A stretch of 48,770 nucleotides of DNA from contig MFKV01000002.1 in NCBI GenBank assembly GCA_001781105.1, positions 1-48,770 of the forward strand, in the 5' to 3' direction. Shown here in pieces: positions 1-9,051 of this stretch; the stretch's first letter is position 1, and each line of letters opens with the position of its first letter. Under the pieces are notes generated by a model. That model made no database searches. It was not told the DNA's origin and worked only from the letters and a program-made list of their open reading frames with translations. This stretch comes from Candidatus Kaiserbacteria bacterium RIFCSPHIGHO2_01_FULL_54_36. Its GTDB lineage: Bacteria > Patescibacteriota > Minisyncoccia > Phycocordibacterales > UBA2100. A program made the position numbers and the translations under genes.

Positions 1-590
1 CCCTTGCGATTGATATGTTCGATGTACGGAATATTGATTGACCAGCCGTATCCAAACGGGCTACTGTCGTCCCCTTGTTGGCTGGTGTATTGGAGGCGTA
101 AATCGGGCGTCATTCCGCCTCGCCCTTTGGGAACTTGCAGCGGAAACTCGTATGATAATCCTCCGCCTATTGAGTCCGGCTCGAGCTTGAAAAGATTCGT
201 GGCAACATTGAGTTCGCCGGTTCCTGCCGGGTCGCCGCTTGAGCCTGCCATTGCCATCGGCTCTGGCGGAGGCTCTTCTTCTTTCGGTTGCTCCTCTTCT
301 GGCGCTGCGTCATCCGGAGGCGAAGCATTCTCTTCTACAGCGACACTCAGCGATTCTTCGCTTGAGTCCACTGATTCAAATACAGCTCTTGCGAGCGGAC
401 CAATATCAAACTCCGCGACGGCAGGCGCATTATCGGAGGCGGGCTCACTCGCTGAGGGTTGTGCTGTGGCCGGAGCTGCAGCAGAATTAGTCGTTTGCCC
501 AAATACAGGCAACGGAGGGACGAGCAGCCCAAGAATTAACAACGATGCGCCTAACCGAGAGAATTGTGTGAGAAGAAAACCCCGCAGCAT
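1..590 (-). CDS. SpvB/RHS/TcdB-like secreted protein, N-terminal part (truncated by window edge)
   Basis: Manual translation of the minus strand from ATG at 588-590 is open to position 1: MLRGFLLTQFSRLGASLLILGLLVPPLPVFGQ (signal peptide-like), Pro/Glu-rich linker, then GGLSYEFPLQVPKGRGGMTPDLRLQYTSQQGDDSSPFGYGWSINIPYIEHINRKG, which resembles the N-terminal SpvB domain. Absent from the ORF track because it has no stop inside the window. Confidence 0.85.
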   Translation of the reverse strand, partial: MLRGFLLTQFSRLGASLLILGLLVPPLPVFGQTTNSAAAPATAQPSASEPASDNAPAVAEFDIGPLARAVFESVDSSEESLSVAVEENASPPDDAAPEEEQPKEEEPPPEPMAMAGSSGDPAGTGELNVATNLFKLEPDSIGGGLSYEFPLQVPKGRGGMTPDLRLQYTSQQGDDSSPFGYGWSINIPYIEHINRK

Positions 591-784
591 CGCGCGACGT
601 TATCACGCTTCATGAATCATTAATTTGAGTCATCTTCGCGGTTTGGTGGATAGTCTGTGCATAGTTAGCGATCGTTTTTTGCGGAAATTAAAAAGAGACG
701 ATTTTTTATTGCCGAGGTCATCCAATAAAGTGTTTGACGGTTTCTATTTGAGTTTGAAAGCTACACGGTATCTCGGCATTCAGT

Positions 785-810
785 AGCAATCTCGGATAGC
801 CGAGATTGCT
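785..810. terminator. perfect inverted repeat, 11-bp stem with 4-nt loop
   Basis: AGCAATCTCGG ATAG CCGAGATTGCT, lying between the ends of the 894-2042 and 1-590 minus-strand genes; no good U-tract on the minus strand. Confidence 0.45.
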
Positions 811-893
811 TTTGCGAAATCAATCAAACGCTCCCACAAAAAATCGTGTGGATATGTGGAAAACTTGAAGGAGCGGCAATATCTGCGAGTCCG

Positions 894-2042
894 TTAGTTC
901 GGTGGTGTGAGGACGAACACCGTGTCAAACACAGACTCAAGCGGCTTGGCGTAGCGATAGATGTTGGTCCCTTTTCCATCTGCATATTCTTTATACACTG
1001 TTCTGTGCAAACGCAAGAGAGGTTCTACCACTCTATTAAAGAATCGGACTCCGGGTAATGTGCGAAAACCCGCTTCCGGAAGCGCCTTCCACTCTTCCTC
1101 GTAATTGAAATGATACCAGCGACTCTCTAACATGAGGATTTTCTTGATGTGCGGATACCACGAGAGGATGCAGTTTTCAGCAAACTGCGGGTGCGCGAAG
1201 CTGATGACGGCGTCATTGGGACGTATCGGTAATCGCGACAACTCAAGCGCATTACGGAGGATCGCAGGGATGTTTTGAGGTCGCGCCGTGTATTTCTGGG
1301 ACTGCACCGAGACGATTTTGTCGAACGCCGCGTACAATGGCGAGCCGTCAACAATGCGCCAGCGGACAGTTCGTGCGGATATGAGATTGACACTTACCAG
1401 CCGCTTATGCTTGAAGTGCTGCGCAAGCATCGCGGCGTGGACTACGTACGCAGGGTCGGAGGACAAGAACCACACCGTCTTTGCATTCCCTATTGCCTTT
1501 TCAATTGATTCAAGAGCTCGCCGCTCCTCGTCCTCACGGCGCGGCGGAAGCGGCGGGAGTTCTTGATCAAACGAATTGATGAAAAATGAATCGGGAAACC
1601 CTGCAAAGTAGCTCCGGTATCCAATCAAAGCATCGTCGGGAATCGCGTCCTTTAAAGAATCAAGAAATACACCCGCGCGGAAACCCATCGAATAAGCGCT
1701 TGCAGCGGCCCATGAGCATGCGGCGAAGACGCCTGCAATACGCGGAGCTTGTTCAGCAAGAAGTATGTCCGCGATGGTCCGCTTCCCTACCTCAAAGCCC
1801 GAGAGATCGAGAAGCGTATATTCGTCGGTCTCGTTCGGATGCGGTTGATACAGGAGTCGCACGTCCGGAAAATGTCTGCGTACGTACGCCAGCATTCCGT
1901 TCGTACGCAGGGTGAAAAGCTTCTGGTCGGATCCAATGGGAAGATTGTAGAAATCCGTGCCGAAAAATATCGCTATTTTTTCATGGCCACCCGCGGTCGA
2001 GCCGAGAAGATACGGGAAACTGATTTTTTGTATTCTGCCCAT
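894..2042 (-). CDS. hypothetical protein, possibly polysialyltransferase-like glycosyltransferase
   Basis: 382-aa ORF; LLYQPHPNETDEYT...GVFAACSWAAASAYSMGFRAGVF resembles sialyl/polysialyltransferase-type GTs; last gene of the NeuB-containing block. Confidence 0.55.
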   Translation of the reverse strand: MGRIQKISFPYLLGSTAGGHEKIAIFFGTDFYNLPIGSDQKLFTLRTNGMLAYVRRHFPDVRLLYQPHPNETDEYTLLDLSGFEVGKRTIADILLAEQAPRIAGVFAACSWAAASAYSMGFRAGVFLDSLKDAIPDDALIGYRSYFAGFPDSFFINSFDQELPPLPPRREDEERRALESIEKAIGNAKTVWFLSSDPAYVVHAAMLAQHFKHKRLVSVNLISARTVRWRIVDGSPLYAAFDKIVSVQSQKYTARPQNIPAILRNALELSRLPIRPNDAVISFAHPQFAENCILSWYPHIKKILMLESRWYHFNYEEEWKALPEAGFRTLPGVRFFNRVVEPLLRLHRTVYKEYADGKGTNIYRYAKPLESVFDTVFVLTPPN

Positions 2043-2049
2043 ACGATAC

Positions 2050-3072
2050 TCACTGCGCGCTCCTTACGAGCTCATCATAATCTGCTTTGGCCATCATGCT
2101 CACGAGCTCGCTAAATGAGACCGATGGTTCCCAACCAAGGATGCGCTTGGCTTTTGAAGCATCGCCCACGAGGTCGCTGACCTCACGGGAGCGGAAAAAT
2201 TTCGGATTGACAGACACGATAACTTCTCCCTTTTTATTCTTTCCCACTTCGTCGACACCGCTCCCTTCCCAGAGAACCGGCATGCCAAGAACTGACGCGG
2301 CAGCGTCCACAAACTCTCGAACAGAATGCTGCACGCCGGTCGCAATGACAAAGTCTTCTGCACTGTCTCGCTCTAACATCGTGTGCATCGCGACGACATA
2401 CTCCTTCGCGTACCCCCAATCCCGCTTTACATTGAGGTTGCCCAATTCTAACCGCTCTTGAAGCCCGAGCTTTATTTTTGCGAGCGAAAGAGTGATCTTC
2501 CGGGTCACAAAATGTTTGCCTCTGCGTGGCGACTCATGATTAAAAAGAATGCCGGAGCACACATAGGCGCCTTTGTCTTCGCGATACCCCACTACATACT
2601 CTTTGTGGGCTCGCAGTTTTGCTTGTGCATACGGAGAGACCGGGGCAAAGGCAGACAATTCATTTTGCGGAGGAGGCGTGGTGCCGAACATTTCGCTCGA
2701 CGACGCTTGGTATATTCGCGTTGCCTTATTTGCTTTGAGTGCCTCCGTAATAACACGCCCCGCACCCAGGTAATTGACCTCCCACGCATCCTCGGGCACT
2801 TCGAACGATACCCCCACGTGGGATTGAGAGGCGAGATTGTACACTTCATCCGGTTTTGCGATCTCCATCGCGCGACGCAAAGATGCGACGTCGTGCAGAT
2901 CGCCATAGATAAAATGGAGGCCTCGTGTTCGATGCAGTTGCTCGAGTATATCGCTGGGGCCCCCGCTCGTTCTGCGCACGAGGCCATACACATCATATCC
3001 ACGATCGAGTAAAACTTCGGCTAGGTATGAACCATCCTGGCCCGTCACCCCTGTTATCAACGCTCGCTTCAT
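2050..3072 (-). CDS. gmd: GDP-mannose 4,6-dehydratase (copy 1)
   Basis: MKRALITGVTGQDGSYLAEVLLDRGYDVYGLVRR...QASSSEMFG...SPYAQAKLRAH...NHESPRRG...VKRDWGYAKEYV. Confidence 0.93.
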   Translation of the reverse strand: MKRALITGVTGQDGSYLAEVLLDRGYDVYGLVRRTSGGPSDILEQLHRTRGLHFIYGDLHDVASLRRAMEIAKPDEVYNLASQSHVGVSFEVPEDAWEVNYLGAGRVITEALKANKATRIYQASSSEMFGTTPPPQNELSAFAPVSPYAQAKLRAHKEYVVGYREDKGAYVCSGILFNHESPRRGKHFVTRKITLSLAKIKLGLQERLELGNLNVKRDWGYAKEYVVAMHTMLERDSAEDFVIATGVQHSVREFVDAAASVLGMPVLWEGSGVDEVGKNKKGEVIVSVNPKFFRSREVSDLVGDASKAKRILGWEPSVSFSELVSMMAKADYDELVRSAQ

Positions 3073-3100
3073 ATCGTTATAATACGACGAAACGATGCTC

Positions 3101-4999
3101 TCAAAAATCGGCGTTGATGCTTTTGAGGGCGTGTGCAGCTTTCACGAAGCCTTCGCCGCCGAATTTGTGTCCCTGCCATATTTCGGGAAGGAACCACACA
3201 TCCTTTTTCACGAGCATGCCGAGTAGTGCTTTGAAATCAATGCTGCCGTCGCCTATCTGTAGACCTTCTCCATTGAATTTCGCGCCATCGGAAATGTGGA
3301 CATATTTTGTCACGGGCAAGATCGTACGCGCGAACTCATTCAGGTCCTTTTTGTAGTAATTGCAATACAGCGCTGCATGAGACGTGTCGAAAACGACCCC
3401 GTACCCGTATTTTTTTGAGAACGCAACGATTTCTTTCGCGTCCATGAAATTCGCGTGATACCACTGCCCACCGAAATACCACGGACAACCGGGCATGTTC
3501 TCGAGAAGGAGTTCGAATCCTTCCGCCTTAAGCTTGGAGAGCGAATTCGCGAGATTCTTGTTGAGCTGCGAGATATCCGAGAGGAGCGCTCGCTCCATAT
3601 GCATGCCGCCGGGGTGTACAACGAATTTTACCTTTTGTTTTCCGTTCCTGAAAAGCTTCTTCATTTTTCGTGCATGGTTGAGAGCCTTGTTGAAAAAATC
3701 GATCGAACGTTGCCGCACATCCGGGTCAAGGCTCGAGAGATTGAGCAAGAGATCGTCGTTATATTCGGGGCCATGGAACGCAACGTTAAGATTGTATTTC
3801 TTTGTGTACGTCTTGTTAGCATTCACGTCCGAATCGGTGAGATGGATCTCGGCGAAATCGGAACCGCAGTGCAACAGAGTATCAATGTCGCTCATGCGAG
3901 CCACCACACCCCACTTATGTTCCAGCTGTAAAGCGCCATAGAGACTTGCGGGCCGGAAACCAATGTCGGATTCGAGAAGGTAGTCGTCTTTTTTGATGCT
4001 CCGCGTCACAAGTCTTTTCCCGACGAACAGATCGAACTTCAGCGGACTCGTTCCTTTCCCCGGACTCCGGAGTGCAAGGTCGCTATCGGCGAGTACCGTG
4101 CCCTTCTTGAGATTGTGAGCTGCAACAATGCTTTTTGAGAGTGTTTCGCGATTGAGATATTCTCCGCGCGATGGGAACCGAACTCCGTCTCCCAAAGCGG
4201 ACTCGATGATGCGGATCTGCTTCACCAATTCCGAAAATTCTTCGGGCAACAGGCTCGCTTTGTGGTCGGGGCCCGGCAACGTCTTGTCGGTCGTGAGGTG
4301 CCGCTCAATGACCTTTGCCCCCATGGCGACGGCGGCACAGGTGACCGATATACCGGCCTCGTGCCCTGAATATCCTATTGTTTCGCTAAACCGCTCTTTC
4401 AGAACTTTGAGGAAATTAAGGTTCACGTCGTGGTGCGGTGCGGGATACGTACTATTGCAGTGGAGAAGAATATACTCGGCGTTTTTCTTTTTGAGGAAAT
4501 CGACGAGCTGCTCGATCTCGGAGACGAATGACATGCCTGTTGAAATAAGCATGGGCTTCTTCAGGGCCGCTATTTTCCCGAGCAACGGGAGGTTGAACAT
4601 GTCGGGCGACCCTATCTTGAACGCGGGGACCTTCAATGATTCCAACAATTTGAGGCTTTTCTCGTCCCAGGGAGAACAAAGGAACTCTATGCCTCGGGAG
4701 CGCGCATACCGGCACACCTCTCGCATTTGTGAGTCACTCAGTTCCGTCTTCACGATGTGCTTCAGCGTGTAGTTGGTCCCGTGCTCTTCGGCACCGATAT
4801 CCTTCAAGACGCGCCCCGCATAGACGTCTTTAAGCGAGCGCTTCTGGAACTTCACTGCATCAACGCCGGCTTTTACGGCGTGGTCGATGAGTTGCTTCGC
4901 GAGCTTCATCTGCCCTTGGTGGTTAAGGCCTATTTCGGCGATGATGTACGTCGGATGCCCGTCGCCTACGAGGCGCTTTCCGATGCGCAATTCAGACAT
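3101..4999 (-). CDS. NeuB-family synthase (with SAF domain) fused to a xylose isomerase-like TIM barrel
   Basis: N-term YIIAEIGLNHQGQMKLAKQLIDHAVKAGVDAVKFQKR, SAF-like RSPGKGTSPLKFDLFVGKRLVTRSIKKDD; C-term LLLENMPG...VVFDTSHA...HISDGAKFNGEGLQIGDGSIDF...PEIWQGH typical of AP endonuclease 2/sugar isomerase barrels. Confidence 0.9.
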   Translation of the reverse strand: MSELRIGKRLVGDGHPTYIIAEIGLNHQGQMKLAKQLIDHAVKAGVDAVKFQKRSLKDVYAGRVLKDIGAEEHGTNYTLKHIVKTELSDSQMREVCRYARSRGIEFLCSPWDEKSLKLLESLKVPAFKIGSPDMFNLPLLGKIAALKKPMLISTGMSFVSEIEQLVDFLKKKNAEYILLHCNSTYPAPHHDVNLNFLKVLKERFSETIGYSGHEAGISVTCAAVAMGAKVIERHLTTDKTLPGPDHKASLLPEEFSELVKQIRIIESALGDGVRFPSRGEYLNRETLSKSIVAAHNLKKGTVLADSDLALRSPGKGTSPLKFDLFVGKRLVTRSIKKDDYLLESDIGFRPASLYGALQLEHKWGVVARMSDIDTLLHCGSDFAEIHLTDSDVNANKTYTKKYNLNVAFHGPEYNDDLLLNLSSLDPDVRQRSIDFFNKALNHARKMKKLFRNGKQKVKFVVHPGGMHMERALLSDISQLNKNLANSLSKLKAEGFELLLENMPGCPWYFGGQWYHANFMDAKEIVAFSKKYGYGVVFDTSHAALYCNYYKKDLNEFARTILPVTKYVHISDGAKFNGEGLQIGDGSIDFKALLGMLVKKDVWFLPEIWQGHKFGGEGFVKAAHALKSINADF

Positions 5000-5050
5000 A
5001 ACGAGTACCGTACCACGATTTGGGGCTATAAATCAATCTATAAAAAGACT

Positions 5051-5079
5051 CGCCTCCCCGCAGCAGCTGCGGGGAGGCG
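5051..5079 (-). terminator. Rho-independent terminator of the 5092-6123 gene
   Basis: CGCCTCCCCGCAG-loop-CTGCGGGGAGGCG perfect 13-bp stem; on the minus strand followed by AGTCTTTTTATAG. Confidence 0.85.
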
Positions 5080-5091
5080 AACGACATCGGC

Positions 5092-6123
5092 TTAGCGGCC
5101 GATGATAGTGCGCAGGTACGCGTCGGCCGAATCCTGCACGACGGCCGGGGAAGGATCGAACCCGATCAGGATTGCCCCGATCGTGGCGCCGATCGCACAG
5201 ACAATTCGCAGCATGCTCACCTTTTCGCGCAGGTACCAGACGGCACCAAAAACGACGATGAGTATCGCGAGCCGCTTGAGGCTCCCCACGTAGGCGATCG
5301 GCGCGAGTCGGAACGCGACGCCGAGCGCGATGAAGGGAATAGCGTAGAAGGTGCCGATGAGCACCATCTTCCACTTGTGTAGACGGAGGCGATCTCGTAG
5401 CGGAGCGAATTCGCCTTCGTCGTGTGACGGCGCCTTGCTCGTAAACACCGCATAGATGAGTGCGAGCGCGAGGATCTCTATCGTGACCCCGAGTATCATG
5501 TCACCGTGACGGGCGAGGAGTCCATCGCTGATGAGCGCGGGGGTGGCGATAAGCGCTCCCCCGTATGCCCATCGCAATCCCCGCATGCGTTTCTTTTCCG
5601 TCTCTGGCAGATTTTTCGTGCTACGGAACGCGAGCCAGAATGCGAGCGGCATGAAATACTCTTTCCATGGCGCTCCTTCACGTGCACTCGTGTACACGGC
5701 AACGATGACGAGCGCAATACCAATGATCCCGTAGTGGCCCGGCCACTCTCCGATGAGCAGCGCACCAAATACGACGAGTCCCGGAGCGACTGCAGAGATG
5801 GGCGCACGGAACGATGCATCCAGCAGCCGTGATGAGCGGACATTCGCGAACTGTATGACGACATTGCAGAGCGTCGTCACAATGAGCGCGATGCTCCACA
5901 TCGGGATGTTGAACGTTTGTGGTGCAAGCGCATCCCATTCGCGTCCAACCGTGAGGAAGAACGCGAAGCAGATGATGCCGGCGATGAGATGTTGAAAGAC
6001 GCGGTGCTCGTACTCGGTGAACAACCGCTCGTTCAGCACCCGTTTCCGGTAAATCTCCCAGGCGCCGATACCGGCAGTCCCGAGAGCAGCGCATAACAGA
6101 GCGAGCCCTTCCATGGCTGCCAT
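5092..6123 (-). CDS. EamA/DMT-family membrane transporter-like protein
   Basis: About 10 hydrophobic segments with internal-repeat style (RLLDASFRAPISAVAPGLVVFGALLIGEWP; LAPIAYVGSLKRLAILIVVFGAVWYLREKVS). Confidence 0.75.
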   Translation of the reverse strand: MAAMEGLALLCAALGTAGIGAWEIYRKRVLNERLFTEYEHRVFQHLIAGIICFAFFLTVGREWDALAPQTFNIPMWSIALIVTTLCNVVIQFANVRSSRLLDASFRAPISAVAPGLVVFGALLIGEWPGHYGIIGIALVIVAVYTSAREGAPWKEYFMPLAFWLAFRSTKNLPETEKKRMRGLRWAYGGALIATPALISDGLLARHGDMILGVTIEILALALIYAVFTSKAPSHDEGEFAPLRDRLRLHKWKMVLIGTFYAIPFIALGVAFRLAPIAYVGSLKRLAILIVVFGAVWYLREKVSMLRIVCAIGATIGAILIGFDPSPAVVQDSADAYLRTIIGR

Positions 6124-6192
6124 CCTTTCTTTTCCTCGTGTTGTACCCTATTTCACTTGCGCGAAAGTACCACGATTTTACTATCCAGTCAA

Positions 6193-6876
6193 TTACCACG
6201 CGGTCCAGCCGCCATCGACGTACACTTCGGTACCGGTGACATAGCTCGAGCGCTCGTCGAGCAGGAACTCGAATACGGAGATTGTTTCGTCGAGATGCAT
6301 CATCCGCTTCATGGGCGTCTCTGCGTTATATTTTTTGACGAAATCAGTATCTTGATTCGGGTCTTCCACTCCCCCGAAAATGACGGCGTTGACGCGGATG
6401 TCGGGCGCGTAATAGGTCGCGAGGTATTTCGACATGATAATGACGGTTGCTTTCGACATCGAGTAGCCGATGTTTTTTACAAAATCAGTATAGATATGGT
6501 GCTTGGGAGAGACAACGCCGTACAAAGAACTCACGTTGATGATGGAGCCGCTTGTATTGTTCTTGATGAACTGCCTGCACACGGAAAATGCGCTCACTGC
6601 ATTTACTTCCATATAGTCGCGCACTTCCGAAAGTGGGACATCGGTCGGCTCGATTCTTTTTGAATCTTTAGTCGGTACGGGATTGTATGCGTGGCAAACG
6701 ATCATGCCATAGAGGTCTTTGTGCTCGCCGAACCACTTCTTGACGAACGTCTCGTCCGTAAGATCGTGGCCGAGCGCTTTGTCGAGCGATAACACTTCAT
6801 ACGTATTTTTGAAATGCTCAACGAGCTTTTTGCCGATGAGTCCTTCGCTTCCCGTGATGACCAATTTTTTCTTCAT
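6193..6876 (-). CDS. SDR-family NAD(P)-dependent oxidoreductase
   Basis: MKKKLVITGSEGLIGKKLVEHF...IINVSSLYG...GYSMSKATVIIMSKYLA...VTGTEVYVDGGWTAW; start trimmed from 7005 to 6876. Confidence 0.9.
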   Translation of the reverse strand: MKKKLVITGSEGLIGKKLVEHFKNTYEVLSLDKALGHDLTDETFVKKWFGEHKDLYGMIVCHAYNPVPTKDSKRIEPTDVPLSEVRDYMEVNAVSAFSVCRQFIKNNTSGSIINVSSLYGVVSPKHHIYTDFVKNIGYSMSKATVIIMSKYLATYYAPDIRVNAVIFGGVEDPNQDTDFVKKYNAETPMKRMMHLDETISVFEFLLDERSSYVTGTEVYVDGGWTAW

Positions 6877-8144
6877 GTGTATTGTTCGTCGAAAAAGCGT
6901 ATTGCTTTTTTGAGCGCATTCATCTGGAGGTCCATGTCTTTCTCGATGCCCTGATTGGTCGTGAATTGCATGATGAGCGGCTGCAGCTTTTCCGCCTTGG
7001 GACAACTGACCCTTTTCAAATATCCTTTAAATTGACGAGCTTGATTGGGAAGACCCGGGAAAAATGCTCCTTTCTTGTTGATGAGCTGCATGATGGGTTC
7101 GTTGTACACAAGGGCCCATGCGGCATAGATGCCATCACCTCCGAACTCCATGAATTTCTTGCGGAAGTTGTACCAGCTAACACCCCGCTTTTTTTCGCCT
7201 TCGTAGCGCACGGCGAAGGTGTAATAGGAATTGATCGACCCCTTCGGGACGCGCTGCGGAATGATCCAATCGCATCCCTTGAGTGCTTTCAAATATTTTG
7301 CGGCTATCTGCTGACGCTTGCGTACGAGAAAATCTATCTGCTCTACTTGAGCGAGTCCTATTGCGGCAGCCACCTCTGGCAGACGGTAGTTGTAGCCAAA
7401 TGTGTCATGACGAAGGTATTTCGGATCTTGGAACGTATCCTTATTTTTTCGTACCTGACCATTCTGCGCGCGAATATTCTTGAATCCCATGCCGCCGAAT
7501 TTGCGCATGCGCTCCGCGAGTACTTCGCTATTGGTTATGAGAATGCCGCCGTCGCCTGTTGAGATGTGCTTTGAGTTCTCCGTGCTGAAACTGCCGACGT
7601 CTCCGATCGTGCCGCCGAGGCGTCCTGTGTCGTCAGTTCCCAGATAGCATTGCGCGCAGTCCTCGACGACCGCGAGCCGGTGCTTTTTGGCGATCTTCAT
7701 AATACTCCGCATATCACAGACCTGCCCGTACAGGTGCACGGGCATGATGGCTTTCGTGCGCGAAGTTATCTTGCGCTCGATATCCTTCGGATCTATGAGG
7801 AAGGTGTCCGGGTCCACGTCGGCGAATACTGGCCGCGCGCCCGCATGGATCACTGCATAGCCGCACATAACTACAGTGAGCGCGGGCAGGATGACCTCGT
7901 CACCAGGGCCCACACCGAACGCCATAAGTGCCTGATGAAGGGTCGAGGTACCTGAATTCGACGTGACCGCATACTTCGTCCCAAACCGCCCAGAAAATGC
8001 GCGCTCGTACCGCTGATTCATGTTACCCGACGTCGAGCTGCCGAAACCGGAATTCAGGACTTCGCGTACATACTTCACCTCGTTGCCGCGGAAGCGCCAG
8101 CTATTGCTTGTTTTGACGAACCTGTTTTTCTTTGTGTGTGCCAT
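6873..8144 (-). CDS. DegT/DnrJ/EryC1/StrS aminotransferase
   Basis: YAVTSNSGTSTLHQALMAFGVGPGDEVILPALT...VVEDCAQ...GSFSTENSKHISTGDGG (PLP Lys motif). Confidence 0.93.
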   Translation of the reverse strand: MAHTKKNRFVKTSNSWRFRGNEVKYVREVLNSGFGSSTSGNMNQRYERAFSGRFGTKYAVTSNSGTSTLHQALMAFGVGPGDEVILPALTVVMCGYAVIHAGARPVFADVDPDTFLIDPKDIERKITSRTKAIMPVHLYGQVCDMRSIMKIAKKHRLAVVEDCAQCYLGTDDTGRLGGTIGDVGSFSTENSKHISTGDGGILITNSEVLAERMRKFGGMGFKNIRAQNGQVRKNKDTFQDPKYLRHDTFGYNYRLPEVAAAIGLAQVEQIDFLVRKRQQIAAKYLKALKGCDWIIPQRVPKGSINSYYTFAVRYEGEKKRGVSWYNFRKKFMEFGGDGIYAAWALVYNEPIMQLINKKGAFFPGLPNQARQFKGYLKRVSCPKAEKLQPLIMQFTTNQGIEKDMDLQMNALKKAIRFFDEQYT

Positions 8145-8146
8145 AA

Positions 8147-8986
8147 CTACGCGGCCTTAAGCTTCAATGTCGTCTTTTTTCTCTGATTGTCAAGAAATTC
8201 CTGCTGGCGAGAAAAGTTGATCTCCGCGATCTCCGGCTTCTCATTGAGAAGCTCCATGATATTTTTGAGCGGCACCGTATTCTTCTGTATATCAAGCTCT
8301 TCGAAAACCCGCTTGAAAAATTCATAATCTTCCGGATAATCGAGGGTGAGGCGCACATGGTCATTCCAATAGATCGGGTCGGCAACTTTGAAGTCCGCGA
8401 CCCTGAATAGCCCTGTGTCGGTGAAATACACCCACATCATTTCCGTGTTCTGCGTATCCTTGATCTCACAGACTTTTTGTAGTGCGGTCGTCTTGATGCC
8501 GAACTCTGACCCTCCGCACACTACTCCCTTGGGAATATTGAGAAAATCGGGCTCTTCCGCTTTGATCTGCTCGATCTCCTGTTCTATGAGCTCAGGCCCG
8601 AAAAAAGGATCGTCGCCGTCGAGCGTGATGATGTAATCCGCGCCGAATTTCTCGGCCGCCCCGCGCCATCTATCGAGTTTGTCTTCGAGACTTCCACGAA
8701 AACACAGTACGCCTTCTTTGAGCGCGATCTCCTCAAGCACATCATCCTGCGCTCGATCGCTCGTACATACGACGATGCCGTCCAATCCGCGGATCGACTT
8801 TGCCCTGTCGATGATATGCTCGATCACTTTCCTTCCTCGTATCGGAAGCAGCGCCTTCTGCGGCAATCGGCTGGAATCGGTTCGCACCGTGATGAATCCA
8901 AAAAACTTCACCCCGTGAGAGAACGAGTCCGATTTCTCGTCGGCATCTTTATCACGCATGAAATAAAACGAGTTCTGGGAGTACAT
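8147..8986 (-). CDS. cytidylyltransferase-family protein (SpsF/NeuA-like)
   Basis: GFITVRTDSSRLPQKALLPIRGRKVIEHIIDRAKS...DGIVVCTSDRAQDDVLEEIA...GADYIITLDGDDPFFGPELI; N-terminus uncertain (GTG at VKFFGFI is possible). Confidence 0.85.
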   Translation of the reverse strand: MYSQNSFYFMRDKDADEKSDSFSHGVKFFGFITVRTDSSRLPQKALLPIRGRKVIEHIIDRAKSIRGLDGIVVCTSDRAQDDVLEEIALKEGVLCFRGSLEDKLDRWRGAAEKFGADYIITLDGDDPFFGPELIEQEIEQIKAEEPDFLNIPKGVVCGGSEFGIKTTALQKVCEIKDTQNTEMMWVYFTDTGLFRVADFKVADPIYWNDHVRLTLDYPEDYEFFKRVFEELDIQKNTVPLKNIMELLNEKPEIAEINFSRQQEFLDNQRKKTTLKLKAA

Positions 8987-9036
8987 GATGGATTTCTCTC
9001 ATGGGGTTCATGGTGGCAGTATCCCATACTAGCCGC

Positions 9037-9042
9037 TATAAT
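9037..9042 (+). promoter_or_regulatory. TATAAT -10 element 9 nt upstream of ATG 9052
   Basis: ccgcTATAATgcattttgcATGAAG. Confidence 0.6.
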
Positions 9043-9051
9043 GCATTTTGC

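Noticed and set aside
4-615. 203-aa plus-strand ORF
   Set aside because: Low-complexity Ser/Gly/Ala product typical of an antisense frame; the minus strand encodes a recognisable SpvB-like protein.
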